Under the pieces are notes generated by a model that did not search any database, was not told where the DNA came from, and was given only the letters and a program-made list of their open reading frames with translations. From Lamellibrachia satsuma (Eukaryota > Annelida > Polychaeta > Sabellida > Siboglinidae), in NCBI GenBank assembly GCA_033239005.1, contig BSQZ01000010.1, positions 11,345,001-11,409,000 of the forward strand: a stretch of 64,000 bases of DNA, in the 5' to 3' direction. Of this stretch, positions 37,141-49,010 are shown piece by piece. Within the stretch, counting starts at the first letter, position 1; every line of letters starts with the position of its first letter. The translations under genes were made by a program, and so were the position numbers.

Positions 37141-39769
37141 TATATCCTCCAATACACACATTATACCATCCACATATCCTTCAACACACATATTCTACCA
37201 TCCACATATCCTTCAACACACATATTCTACCACCCACATATCCTTCAACACACATATTCTACCACCCACATATCCTTCAACACACATATTCTACCATCCA
37301 CATATCCGTCAACACACATATTCTACCATCCACATATCCTTCAACACACATATTCTACCACCCACATATCCTTCAACACACATATTCTACCATCCACATA
37401 TCCTTCAACACACATATTCTACATTCACTTATCCTTCAGCACACATATTCTACCACCCACATATCCTTCAACACACATATTCTACCACCCACATATCCTT
37501 CAACACACATATTTTACCACCCACATATCCTTCAACACACATATTCTACCATCCACATATCCTTCAACACACATATTCTACCACCCACATATCATTCAAC
37601 ACACATATTCTACCACCCAGATATCCTTCAACACAAATATTCTACCACCCACATATCCTTCAACACACATATTCTACCATCCACATATCCTTCAACACAC
37701 ATATTCTACCATCCACATATCCTTCAACACACATATTCTACCATCCACATATCCTTCAACACACATATTCTACCACCCACATATCCTTCAACACACATAT
37801 TCTACCATCTACATATCCTTCAACTCACATATTCTACCACCCACATATCCTTCAACACAAATATTCTACCACCCACATATCCTTCAACACACATATTCTA
37901 CCATCCACATATCCTTCAACACACATATTCTACCACCCACATATCCTTCAACACACATATTCTACCATCCACATATCCTTCAACACACATATTCTACCAC
38001 CCACATATCCTTCAACAAACATATTCTACCACCCACATATCCTTCAACACACATATTCTACCACCCACATATCCTTCAACACACATATTCTACCACCCAC
38101 ATATCCTTCAACACACATATTCTACCACCCACATATCCTTCAACACACATATTCTACCACCCACATATCCTTCAACACACATATTCTACCACCCACATAT
38201 CCTTCAACACACATATTCTACCACCCACATATCCTTCAACACACATATTCTACCATCCACATATCCTTCAACACACATATTCTACCACCCACATATCCTT
38301 CAACACACATATTCTACCACCCAGATATCCTTCAACACAAATATTCTACCACCCACATATCCTTCAACACACATATTCTACCATCCACATATCCTTCAAC
38401 ACACATATTCTACCATGCACATATCCTTCAACACACATATTCTACCATCCACATATCCTTCAACACACATATTCTACCATCCACATATCCTTCAACACAC
38501 ATATTCTACCACCCACATATCCTTCAACACACATATTCTACCATCCACATATCCTTCAACACACATATTCTACCACCCACATATCCTTCAACACACATAT
38601 TCTACCATCCACATATCCTTCAACACACATATTCTACCATCCACATATCCTTCAACACAAATATTCTACCACCCACATATCCTTCAACACACATATTCTA
38701 CCATCCACATATCCTTCAACACACATATTCTACCATCCACATATCCTTCAACACACATATTCTACCACCCACATATCCTTCAACACACATATTCTACCAT
38801 CCACATATCCTTCAACACACATATTCTACCATCCACATATCCTTCAACACACATATTCTACCATCCACATATCCTTCAACACACATATTCTACCATCCAC
38901 ATATCCTTCAACACACATAGTCTACCACCCACATATCCTTCAACACACATATTCTACCACCCACATATCCTTCAGCACACATATTCTACCACCCACCTAT
39001 CCTTCAGCACACATATTCTACCACCCACATATCCTTCAACACACAGATTCTACCACCCACATATCCTTCAACACACATATTCTACCATCTACATATCCTT
39101 CAACACACATATTCTACCATCCACATATCCTTCAACACACATAGTCTACCACCCACATATCCTTCAACACACATATTCTACCACCCACATATCCTTCAAC
39201 ACACATATTCTACCACTCACATATCCTTCAACACACATATTCTACCACCCACATATCCTTCAACACACATATTCTACCACCCACATATCCTTCAACACAC
39301 ATATTATACCACTCACATATCCTTCAACACAAATATTCTACCACCCACATATCCTTCAACACACATATTCTACCACCACATATCCTTCAACACACATATT
39401 CTACCACCCACATATCCTTCAACACACATATTCTACCACCCACATATCCTTCAACACACATATTCTACCACCCACATATCCTTCAGCACACATATTCTAC
39501 CACCCACATATCCTTCAACACACATATTCTACCACCCACATATCCTTCAACACACATATTCTACCACCCACATATCCTTCAACACACATATTCTACCACC
39601 CACATATCCTTCAACACACATATTCTACCACTCACATATCCTTCAACACACATATTCTACCACCCACATATCCTTCAACACACATATTCTACCACCCACA
39701 TATCCTTCAACACACATATTCTACCACTCACATATCCTTCAACACACATATTCTACCACTCACATATCC
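37141..39769. repeat. 32-bp minisatellite, about 82 copies
   Basis: Unit cacatatccttcaacacaca + tattctaccacc. The main variation is ccaccc versus ccatcc, with rarer private variants (cccagata, cacaaata, catagtct). A cagata-acacaaata pair recurs exactly 704 bp apart (22 units: 37620 and 38324) and catagtc 224 bp apart (7 units: 38920 and 39144). All three + frames are free of stops, giving frames of 600-950 codons that are repeat artefacts: any protein would change frame at each unit. Confidence 0.97.
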
Positions 39770-40455
39770 GTCCTTCCTACACCCATCCCCCAATCTTTAT
39801 TTATTTCTTTTATCTACTCAAACATTTATCTTCTCATTCTGTCATCCACCCAACCTGCCATCAACCCAACATTTCATTTACCCTTTTTTCCATCTACCCG
39901 CCCTTTCATCAACCCTGTATTTTATACACAAAGGCAAAGGAATATAAACATGAGCTTGGTGCCCCCTGAAGTTGCCTACTTCTGTATATTAATATCATAT
40001 CTATCACCTTAGCACCATTCCATAATTAATTGTCACTTTTTTATCATGAAACAAAGGGATCACAATATCATGCATGATTTGTTGATAACATTATTCGAAT
40101 CGCGATGCATATCTGCGCAGGCTCTCTGACAATATCGAATGATAGCCCATTTAGCTTAACTTTACAAAGCTGATATCCATCAGCGCCTATCTCTGTTTAT
40201 CAGATGGAGAAGGCGTTGTGCAGCCGTAAAATTCTAGGAATTTCCACGACTGATTCAGGAAAGCTGTTTGATTGTTTGCATGACCATGAGGAAGCTATTT
40301 TCCACGGATGAGGAAGCTGTTATGAGTTACGCATCTTATAGTGTTTAATGGTATGTTGGTTAACAAGGTTTAACAAGATTTAACAAGATTGCCATCCCAA
40401 ACAACAAGTTCCAGATGGCCAACAATTTTCTCATCTATGTGTATCCCACCCTTAT
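39770..40455. other. no recognised gene
   Basis: Pyrimidine-rich sequence just after the array (ccatctacccgccc), then ordinary unique sequence. No supported feature. Confidence 0.5.
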
Positions 40456-40623
40456 CTAATATCTGTCAATTCTATTTTTAAACATATTCACACTATTAGC
40501 ATTAACACAATCATTTGGCAGTTTGTTCCATTCATTTATCACCCTCTGTGAGAAAGAGTACTTTCTCATGTCCAACCTACACTGCTCCTTAACTAATGCT
40601 GCTTTGTGTCCTCTGGTTCTACT
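40456..40623 (-). pseudogene. LINE ORF2 C-terminal tail fragment
   Basis: On the minus strand it reads, without a break for 56 codons, TRGHKAALVKEQCRLDMRKY, SFSQRVINEWNKLPNDCVNA, then NSVNMFKNRIDRY and a stop at 40456. This is the characteristic end of CR1/Jockey-group LINE polyproteins (LVKxRxRLDxRKxxFSxRVVNxWNxLP). An in-frame stop lies just upstream near 40630, next to a small ggtccgttaggtta repeat, so the rest of the ORF is lost or shifted. Confidence 0.8.
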
Positions 40624-41127
40624 GCCTTCTTAGGTCCGTTAGGTTAGGTCCGTTAGGTTAGTCCGATAGAGATTGGGTTTGATGTTTGATACTATGAATA
40701 AATCGTCATGAAACACATACAAAGCAGCTCAACAGCTTGGTCACCAGCATCAACAGTCTATTCCTCAGCAACTCAACATGAATGTATTGTCTTTCCACAA
40801 ATGCCAAGAAAGTATGACTTCCCGATATTGATCTAGACATATCAAGGTTCCTGTCATCTGCGCGATTTTGCACATCAATGAAACATTGATGCTGCGCATG
40901 CCCAGTTTAATTTTTATTTCTAGCCACACATCCTGTCTTCCTCTCGTTCTTTCTTTCACTCATCCTTCCAAGCACACCTACGTTTATCCACCCAGCTTTT
41001 CGTCCACCCTTTTATCTCCCATAATTTGATTATACATCAATATGTACACAGCATGTATCAGTGTAATCAAATATAACATGCGACTATTCTTCTATTGTGT
41101 AGTCATTGGCGTCTCCTTGCAATACCT

Positions 41128-41938
41128 CCGGCCACTTCCAGTCCACTATATGTCCAATGCTTCATGTTGTCAATCTGTTCAGCCACTTCAAGTCCACCAT
41201 CTGTCCAATGCTTCGTGTTGTCAATCTCTCCAGCCACTTATAGTCCTCCATCTGTCCAATACTTCATGTTGTCAATCTGTCCAGCCACTTCCAGTCCTCC
41301 ATCTGTCCAATGCTTCATGTTGTCAATCTGTTCAGCCACTTCCAGTCCACCATCTGTCCAATGCTTCATGTTGTCAATCTGTTCAGCCACTTCCAGTCCA
41401 CCATCTGTCCAATGCTTCATGTTGTCAATCTGTTCAGCCACTTCCAGTCCACCATCTGTCCAATGCTTCATGTTGTCAATCTGTTCAGCCACTTCAAGTC
41501 CACCATCTGTCCAATGCTTCGTGTTGTCAATCTCTCCAGCCACTTATAGTCCTCCATCTGTCCAATACTTCATGTTGTCAATCTGTCCAGCCACTTCCAG
41601 TCCACCATCTGTCCAATGCTTCATGTTGTCAATCTGTCCAGCGACTTCAAGTCCACCATCTGTCCAATGCTTGGTGTTGTCAATCTCTCCAGCCACTTCC
41701 AGTCCACCATCTGTCCAATACTTCATGCTGTCAATCTCTCCAGCCACTTCCAGTCCACCATCTGCCCAAATGCTTCGTGTTGCCAATATCTCCAGCCACT
41801 TCCAGTCCACCATCTGTCCAATACTTCATGTTGTCAATCTCTCCAGCCACTTCCAGTCCACCATCTGTCCAATACTTCGTGTTGCCAATCTCTCCAGCCA
41901 CTTCCAGTCCACCATCTGTCCAACGCTTCGTGTTGTTG
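41128..41938. repeat. 51-bp minisatellite, about 16 copies
   Basis: Unit of 51 bp (core cagccacttccagtccacca then tctgtccaatgcttcatgtt). As 51 is a multiple of three, two + frames and one - frame remain open throughout, giving a 17-residue repeat. A block with cttatagtcctcc recurs exactly 306 bp (6 units) apart at 41235 and 41541. Indels near 41765 shift the frame with no sign of constraint, so I do not call a protein. Confidence 0.95.
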
Positions 41939-41939
41939 T

Positions 41940-42040
41940 ACATATAACAAGGCGTCGTTTAGTTTCACCAGAAGTCTGTGCGGCGGCGCTGCTTTGATTC
42001 AAATCAAACATCGTACAATTATGTATTTCTGTTTTAACTG

Positions 42041-42087
<47 letters not shown>

Positions 42088-42658
42088 TTCATTGCTTGTA
42101 ATTATGTATATCTCAGTATTATTTGTATTTTTGCTATATGTGACATGTCGTATTCTTAGATAATTAGTTTTATTCATATTATCATCATATGGTGTTTTGC
42201 TGAATAAAAACACGCTACTTTTCATGAAGAATGCGTTATATGCTGCAATCTATGCGCATGTGTCTTATTTTGTGTTTAACTTCATACAGATTATGGGAGG
42301 TAACAAACGCTGATCTGTAAAAAAAAGCTGTGGTATCAACAGATACATGCTAGTAACCCATTTTGTGACAAAGTAATAATACTATTTTTTGTTGAGGTCA
42401 TTTGTATTAGATTCGACAGTACGCTTTAAATTATGCGTTAATACTGGTGCCAACGTAATTACTTTATTTAAAAAGCAATTGGTATTAAAATAGCGTCGTA
42501 AATCTGGACAAAGTCCATTCAGAGATACTTAAAATGTATTAAAAAATATAACGCAATCTGATGATAATATGAATAAAACTAATTATCTAACAACATGACA
42601 TGTTACATATAGCAAAAATACAAATAATACTTAGATATACATAATTACAAGCAATGAA

Positions 42659-42689
<31 letters not shown>

Positions 42690-42780
42690 CGTACCCAAGC
42701 ACAATTAAAACAGAAATAAATAATTGTACTATGTTTGATTTCAATCAGCAGCGCCCCCGCACACAATTACACGTAATGAG

Positions 42781-42831
<51 letters not shown>

Positions 42832-42928
42832 TGCATGCACGCACTCACAATTAAAACAGAAATACATAATTGTAATAGCAGCGCCACCGCACGGAGTTTC
42901 GGTGAAACTGAACGACGCCTTGTCATAT
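41940..42928. mobile_element. foldback-type element with long imperfect inverted repeats
   Basis: The left arm starts catataacaaggcgtcgttt; the reverse complement of the right end starts catatgacaaggcgtcgttc. Both continue through agtttcacc, gtgcgg(c/t)ggcgctgct, acaattatgtatttctgttt and a (TGCG)n run, then cttgtaattatgtatat and gataattagttttattcata. The arms are about 245 bp (left) and about 370 bp (right). The right arm is longer because the GCAC run and its flank are tandemly duplicated (42660-42690 and 42781-42845). The central spacer (about 42190-42555) is AT-rich with no open frame. Confidence 0.8.
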
Positions 42929-42929
42929 G

Positions 42930-44039
42930 CATCGATTTTATGGTAGCCTCGGCGCTACGCGTAGGCGCCGTAGGAGAGGGCGATATTTTGGTTTAATTCT
43001 TTTGTCATTTTTTATCGTTTTGAGAAAGTAAATGTACATTTTTTGCCAGGTGACATGTGTATATGCAACTTATACTATGCTATATAATGTTGTAGCTCAT
43101 GTAGACATGGTAGGACGAAGTGAAGCTAGCACAGTCTCTGCATGTGTACCTCACTGAGACTTAGTCACTGTCTTTTCATGACAAGCCAAGGACGATGGGA
43201 ACTTCAAATGCAATACGTGCCTTTTTGTCGCACAATCATTCAGATCCTTCAGAAATCATTATGTGCGTACTCACCAGCAACTTTTATTGTTGCACACTCA
43301 AGAGATGCGTTCAATATCCGTTACAGGCCTATTGAACGCCAGTTAGTGTTTAGGTTTTGAACACTTTTGCATGTTTAAAAAAATAAAGACGCTGGTGTTA
43401 GATAGTTTAACGCGGGTGTTCTATTCCTTGATTTAGAACGCATAAATGTGTTCAGTATCCTTTATAATTTAGAGTTCATTTAATGTTCAATGTGCATAAC
43501 GATATCGTCTTCTGCGTCACAAGTTGGAAGATAAACCTGCACCAAGTTGATCGGCGTAGGCTTAGCGTTCTCTGTCATCATGATTACTTGATCACGTATT
43601 GATATCACAAGTATTCGTCTCCACCACTATTGTACAATGTCCATCTTTCTGTTGTTTCTTGACCTCCAGTGTTGTTCCGTGACCGTCCAGTGTACGTGAG
43701 CAAGACCCGGAATGTGTAAGTTCAAGCGCTCCGCCTCTGCTCTGACGTGAAACAACTTGTCATATGCTAGTCATATGCTAGCATTTCCTACATTCGATGA
43801 AGCTATATTTACATGTCGCTGACGTACGACTATTCAAATATAGTCATTTACAATATTACCTCAAATATCTCTAACAAAATAATTCCCTCCATCCAAAGTC
43901 TCAAACCATCAGCCAGCTATATACGTAGAAACGTGTTTGGAGATATCAAGCCTTTAACACATGACTAATATGTCTATAACATATATTGTTTTGCCATCTA
44001 CCGTCATGTGCTGCAGTATATTGTCATTAAGTTTAAAAC
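42930..44039. other. no recognised gene
   Basis: Unique sequence. A short + frame at 43142-43360 has no recognisable feature. Confidence 0.5.
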
Positions 44040-44193
44040 ATGGCATTAGGCATACTATTGGTGCTATTTCTGTTTTTTTCCTCAATCGTGATACTACTTT
44101 TATTTAGCTGCCTGCTAAGCGACGTGGTGGGTCGGCATAATAGCGCATTTGACGACGACGGATATTTCATTATGTTACCAGGCCAGGAACCAG
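44040..44193 (+). CDS. candidate first coding exon with signal peptide/anchor (tentative)
   Basis: An ATG in good context (aaaacATGg) opens a strongly hydrophobic stretch, MALGILLVLFLFFSSIVILL, then LLFSCLLSDVVGRHNSAFDD and DGYFIMLPGQEP, ending at a consensus splice donor (ccag|gtatgt) in phase 1; read through, it stops 12 bp later. A signal peptide or type II anchor followed by an acidic stretch and a good donor is the picture of a first exon of a secreted or membrane protein. I cannot join it to a convincing next exon; the frame at 45615-45833 is one possible partner but lacks a clean acceptor. Function unknown. Confidence 0.3.
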
Positions 44194-44209
44194 GTATGTA
44201 TAATTAGAT

Positions 44210-45530
44210 TCGGCCTCCGCTGCACGTTCGGCCTGCGCTACCTGTCACTGGGAGAAAAAATACACTAATCACAGATATATACGTGCAGACGGAAGCTTTA
44301 AAATGTCACTTCGGTCGTCTGCAAGCGGACGAAATTACGCGCGCGCGCAACCGTCTGTTATATCAGTCAAATGTGGTGCTGTGAAAGCTTCACTGATCAC
44401 TATTATTACGACAGTAAATGATCAGAAATATGTGCGGAAATAAGCTACGTTACACGCGATTCGGAGAGGATGTCTCTAATCTATGTTCTCGGAAAATATG
44501 AATGCATCTTCATTAGGGTCAGTTGGCTTACATATCGAACAGTTAGACGATTTATCAGTGCTTTACTAAACAAACTGCTAGCTAGCCGACGGACTCTCGC
44601 GGTGAAACATGCTGCGAAAAGGGCCAAAAATTATTAAAACAGACAAAGCGGATATATTTAAGATTACATGAAACGCCTTTCATGTATTTATTTCGCTTAT
44701 ATATACACCGTATAGGATGAAAGCAAGATTAATCCATTTTCCTTTGGTCATATATGTTCTTTATTAGGATATCCGGTGACGATCATTACTAACCGCTAAA
44801 AAATGTGTCTAGACAGTTAGATATATTCTTGTGTCCTGGCAATTCTTGTGTCATGACAATCGAAATAACTACTGCGAAAGCGTGACTAAGAGCTTTTGAT
44901 TGATTATAAAAACAAAATGCAGCAGAATGCAATAACGTTTTTCTTGGGACACCCACAATCTCACGAAGGAACACATGCTGATTTTGTCATAAATCGAGGT
45001 ATCGATTTTGTAATAACACGCTGACCGGAAATGTAACAACAATGATGAACAATCAGATAGTTTCAAAACAGCATTGTAAAAATCGCAGTAGCTGCGCTAA
45101 CTATACGTAGAATCATGTGATGACGTAGACACTGTGGTCATGATAGCAGGTGTGAATCTTTCGCCATCGATGGGAATGTAACAAATGTCAGCTTCGTATT
45201 CATCTATATCCGCTAGTGCCAATGCTGTGTTTTTTATTATCTGATTGTTATCACATTTTCTGCCCGCATGTTATTACCAAATATGTACTCCTGACATTGT
45301 TACCAAATCAGCCTTATGCCACTACAAAATCTAAACATAGATTTAATACAAAAAACGGCCTTTTGTTAATATAAAATCGATAATTAAATGTAACAAGATA
45401 TCTTATTCCATCAGTATTTCATCAGTAGCTACTGGCGGTGCATACAGGACGCTGTCACTAAATCCCTGTCAGACAACGAGTCTGGTGACGCATTAATGTT
45501 GTATAAAGCGTGGTGCCCGGTGTGTTGGGT
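44210..45530. other. no recognised gene
   Basis: AT-rich, unique. If the exon at 44040 is real, this would be intronic. Confidence 0.4.
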
Positions 45531-45532
45531 GG

Positions 45533-45614
45533 CTGGCACAAACAAGAGCTTCGTTCGCAACGGTGCTAGTGGCTGGCACAAACAAGAGCAAGGTTCGTAG
45601 CGCTGCTAGCGGCT
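45533..45614. repeat. about 41-bp repeat, 2 copies
   Basis: gtggctggcacaaacaagagc occurs twice, followed each time by a gttcg(c/t)a...gctgct-like end. Confidence 0.75.
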
Positions 45615-45833
45615 ATGTTTCCACACTGTAGTTTCATACAATTCACTTTGTGGCGGTGTTACACTGAGGACTATGGCACAGAAGTTGAACAGAGGTCTGA
45701 GCCCGATTCAAGGGAAGCGAACAGATACTCTAAGCGGCTAGCAAGGTGGACTATGATTGATTTTGTCAGGGACACTTTTTGTGGAGCCTGGTACGAGTGT
45801 ATACCACTTGTTCAATGGTTAATCGGGCACTGA
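45615..45833 (+). CDS. hypothetical 72-residue ORF (doubtful)
   Basis: A true ATG frame with four cysteines (C5, C15 and a C-x5-C pair near the end, FCGAWYEC) and a dibasic KR (SKRLARWTMIDFVRDTF) before that pair. This superficially resembles the layout of a small processed peptide precursor, but it lacks a signal peptide of its own. It could be a downstream exon for 44040-44193 or chance. No family is recognised. Confidence 0.15.
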   Translation: MFPHCSFIQFTLWRCYTEDYGTEVEQRSEPDSREANRYSKRLARWTMIDFVRDTFCGAWYECIPLVQWLIGH

Positions 45834-45839
45834 TGGTCT

Positions 45840-47070
45840 GGTGGGCCTGCATCGCGACTTGCAATTCATGTAACGCAAGTTACTGCTAGGGAATACATTA
45901 CGTCAAGCCAGATTTATCTGTAATTAACTAGAAATAGGCCCCAGTAAGCAAGGATCAAAAGATCACAGATTAAAATCAATATCTCATAGGAGTATGTGAT
46001 GCGTCACGCCTTATAAAACACGAGTAGTTCGTTAGTTCTAATGCGTTTTTATTGCCTTTTCTTCGTACACCGCGATTCATTCAGGTGCCGTGCGTGCCGT
46101 TCGGCCAACGTTCGAGAACTTATGAAAGGTCTTTCTGCTGCGATAATCGATTTGTTTTTCAAAAATAGGTTCATTAGGGTTAACTTTGATCACCTGTGAT
46201 AGTTTGGCACGCGAACTGCCAATAAACGGAGGACCATTCGCTGTCCATCACTTGGCCCACAGCACAACATGTTACGTGTTTGTATGTGATGTGTGCTTTT
46301 ACAAATTAAAAAAATTATTACTTGCAGTGCGATGTATGCCTAAAGAAACAATCCGCCTTTAATATATTTTTAGACGAACAATAAAGTTCTTGAATCTTGT
46401 ATAGGATGTTGTCTTCTAATCATTACATGACGCCATTGGTTCATGTTTTTCAATAACGATATGTTGGTAATCACGATCGATATGTTTTTCGTGCATGAAA
46501 GTAGGTTAAGGTTCTGTTCATGTGATTACACAGCGGGTTTGCATGACACGCCTGGAGCAAATTATAATGCACACAGTCCGGTAGAATACTAATTAAAACG
46601 TGGCTCATACACTTTTATAGAAAGATGATACCGAATAAATAAATAACCGAGTGGATGACGGATTCATCAAAAGAACCTTTATATTTATAGTTCGTGAAGA
46701 GGATGCACAGTTAACGTGTACACCGTGAGGTTTGTGAGAAACAAAATAGGGTTCAGTGCATTTTGGGGGTTCGGAATTAGATATATCGGGAGGGGGAGAG
46801 TGTTTATTTATTTATATAAATAATAATATCTGTCGTCTGGAGCTAAATAAAAAGACCATGATTACTAAATATGATTTTTAGACACGCCAAATTCTAACCA
46901 AGTCTACTTCAGGGGGAAAGATCGTGCAAGCATCTAATGAGTTACGACTTGGCACATCACCACGAAGACCTTAATGACCTCGACGTTAGTGGCGTCAGTT
47001 AGAAAACGGAGGAAGACATGAGCTTAGAAACTTAATCAATACTACTGCGTGGTTGAATCACGTAGCTACG
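45840..47070. other. no recognised gene
   Basis: AT-rich unique sequence with no supported open frame or repeat. Confidence 0.5.
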
Positions 47071-47073
47071 TTC

Positions 47074-47245
47074 AATGGCGTATCTAGGCTCTCCCAAAGG
47101 GGAAGCCAAAGCCGGGGCCAAAAATAGTCACCCATTAGTTTACCATGCTAACATGTAGTGGCGCCACATGTTACATACGAAGCAAATGAAATATTTAAAC
47201 CAAAGGGGAGCCGTGACACAATGCTCCTCCTAAATACGCCACTGG
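47074..47245. mobile_element. MITE family 2, copy 1
   Basis: Ends aatggcgtatctaggc and, reversed, ccagtggcgtatttagg form short terminal inverted repeats. The inner block agtcacccattagtttac and atgctaac...tagtggcgc is shared with the copy at 49.6 kb. About 172 bp, non-coding. Confidence 0.75.
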
Positions 47246-47387
47246 CTGCGGTACAACACACACGCGCGCACGCACGAACGCATGCACGTACGTACACACA
47301 GGCGGACACGCATTCCCGTGGTTTTATACGTTGAACGTGAAGCTGTACGTTCTTGCCTTTTCTTTCGCAGTTAAATCCCTAGTAATT

Positions 47388-47466
47388 ATGGAAACGGATA
47401 TACGTCGCCCCGTTTAAACGCACACACAATTGGAGCAAAAATCGCCCGTGTAAAGCGACCTTTATT
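47388..47466. mobile_element. MITE family 1, right-end fragment
   Basis: tcgccccgtttaaacgcaca, then caattggagcaaaaatcgcc and cgtgtaaagcgaccttta, match the right end of the 1.6-kb copy. No left end is found. Confidence 0.65.
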
Positions 47467-48567
47467 AACGCAGCCCACGAAGTCAGGAAGTACTGTTTCA
47501 CGTCCAGACATGTGACATATCCATCACAATATGTCATGAAACTAAGCGCTTGATGAATATCAGCGAAACCTAATGTAATTATCGCAGACATGAACGGTGC
47601 TCATGTTATCACATAAGCATATATGACTTGGTAGATTGTAAGCGTAGGTTGGATTTTGTTGATTTGCCGTGCATTCTCATACACGCGATCCCTGAGTTGA
47701 TTATGAACCTGCTGCGTTCTGCTTACCGCCAACGCTGTCAACCCACTCAATCTACAAGAATCGACATTATACAGACAAACTACGTGGGCGCATCCAGGAG
47801 TGCCCATCAGGTGCCCAGGCACACACACCCCTTATTCCGACCAGCTTTTTCATGGCATCAAAATTATATGTACCTATATTTTGTGGAGACACCGCGAACA
47901 CAGTCACTAATAACTAAACAGCTTACTCTAGTATAAGATCATCCACACCTGCCCAAACCACAGCTGTTGACGAGCTTGCAAACACGTGTGAGGAAAATCG
48001 AGCTGCAACCAGTAATTAAAGGCGATTATTCTCTTTGAAAAAGCAGACTTTTGCCCAAAATCCACCGCGTTGACAGAACAAACAGATCCCCATCATCGGG
48101 AGCTCATCCCGCTGAAGATCATGTTCGAAATGCGAAATGCAGCATTTTGTTCCATCCGCGCAGACGAAGCTTGTAATCAATTAAAAAAATAACAACAAAT
48201 GTTTGTCCTGCGGTTTGCAGATGAACAGCATAATGTCCTAAAGGAATGTGTTGTTTTTTTTTCTACACTTTGTAATGAAGGTTGAGTTGGACTTCATTTC
48301 ATACAGATGCAGAATCAATTACTGAACGTGTGCATCGAGAACGCTTCCACCATGGTTTCATCGGTCATAGTTTCTTAATTTTCTCCCAAAAGCAGCAAAG
48401 GAAACCCGAAATCACGACCAGTTGCACCAAGCAGTTGATGGACCTTTGCATAAGGTGACGAGTTCATTGCTGCGATGCACTGGAAGTGTTCGTACAATAA
48501 TTTGCAAAACAAATGAAGAATTTGAAAAAGCATGAATGCGATTTGGTTTATATTTTGTGTGCGCAAT
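47467..48567. other. no recognised gene
   Basis: Unique sequence. The frames at 47628-47936 (+) and 48375-48641 (-) have no domains. Confidence 0.5.
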
Positions 48568-48568
48568 T

Positions 48569-48641
48569 CACACACACACGCACACGCGCACGCGCACGCG
48601 CACGCGCACGCACGCACGCACGCAAACGCACACAGGCACAC
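48569..48641. repeat. (CA)n/(CGCA)n microsatellite
   Basis: An acacacgcacacgcgcacgc tract. Confidence 0.95.
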
Positions 48642-48642
48642 A

Positions 48643-48735
48643 GGTCGCAGTGTCTAGACGCACACACAAATTAAGGGCGGTTATCACGCGACACTGTGTC
48701 AACAAACCGGGACAAAAATGGCTGATGTAAATCGT
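48643..48735. mobile_element. MITE family 1 fragment
   Basis: ggtcgcagtgtctagac is shared with the internal block at about 14.0 kb; acgcgacactgtgtcaacaa, then accgggacaaaaatggctga and tgtaaatcg, parallel the right end of the 1.6-kb copy. Confidence 0.6.
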
Positions 48736-48961
48736 TGATTATCATTATATCACGTAAAAAATAGACATAAACGTGACAAGGTTCACTAAACGAACATTCA
48801 TGACAATAGCCGCGGCATAAATATTCTCACAAACACCGCAATGATTATTATGCTAAGTACTTAATGAGTAACAAAACGTTCTTGCCTAGTGTTAGCTTGA
48901 ACTAGATTGGCATCCAATGTTACAACCTCAACAAGTGAAGTAAAAATGAGTACTTATTTAC

Positions 48962-48967
48962 GCCACC

Positions 48968-48999
<32 letters not shown>

Positions 49000-49010
49000 C
49001 AACAACAAAG
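48962..49010. repeat. (CCA)n(CAA)n microsatellite
   Basis: Pure CCA then CAA triplets. In one + frame this reads His6-Gln9, but that frame has no ATG before 48947 and no domain around it. Confidence 0.95.

Noticed and set aside
37071..39947. 958-codon open frame (and 709- and 621-codon frames in other phases)
   Set aside because: All three + phases are open because the 32-bp unit has no stop in any phase. The protein would simply cycle through three readings and no domain lies outside the array.
41042..42101. 300-codon 17-residue-repeat frames on both strands
   Set aside because: Period of 51 bp keeps frames open without selection; one-base indels near 41766 switch phase.
45632..45741. Insulin-like B-chain reading (SLCGGVT...) from an alternative phase after ctgtag
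   Set aside because: Only one cysteine is present, the insulin cysteine pattern is missing and the frame stops shortly after.
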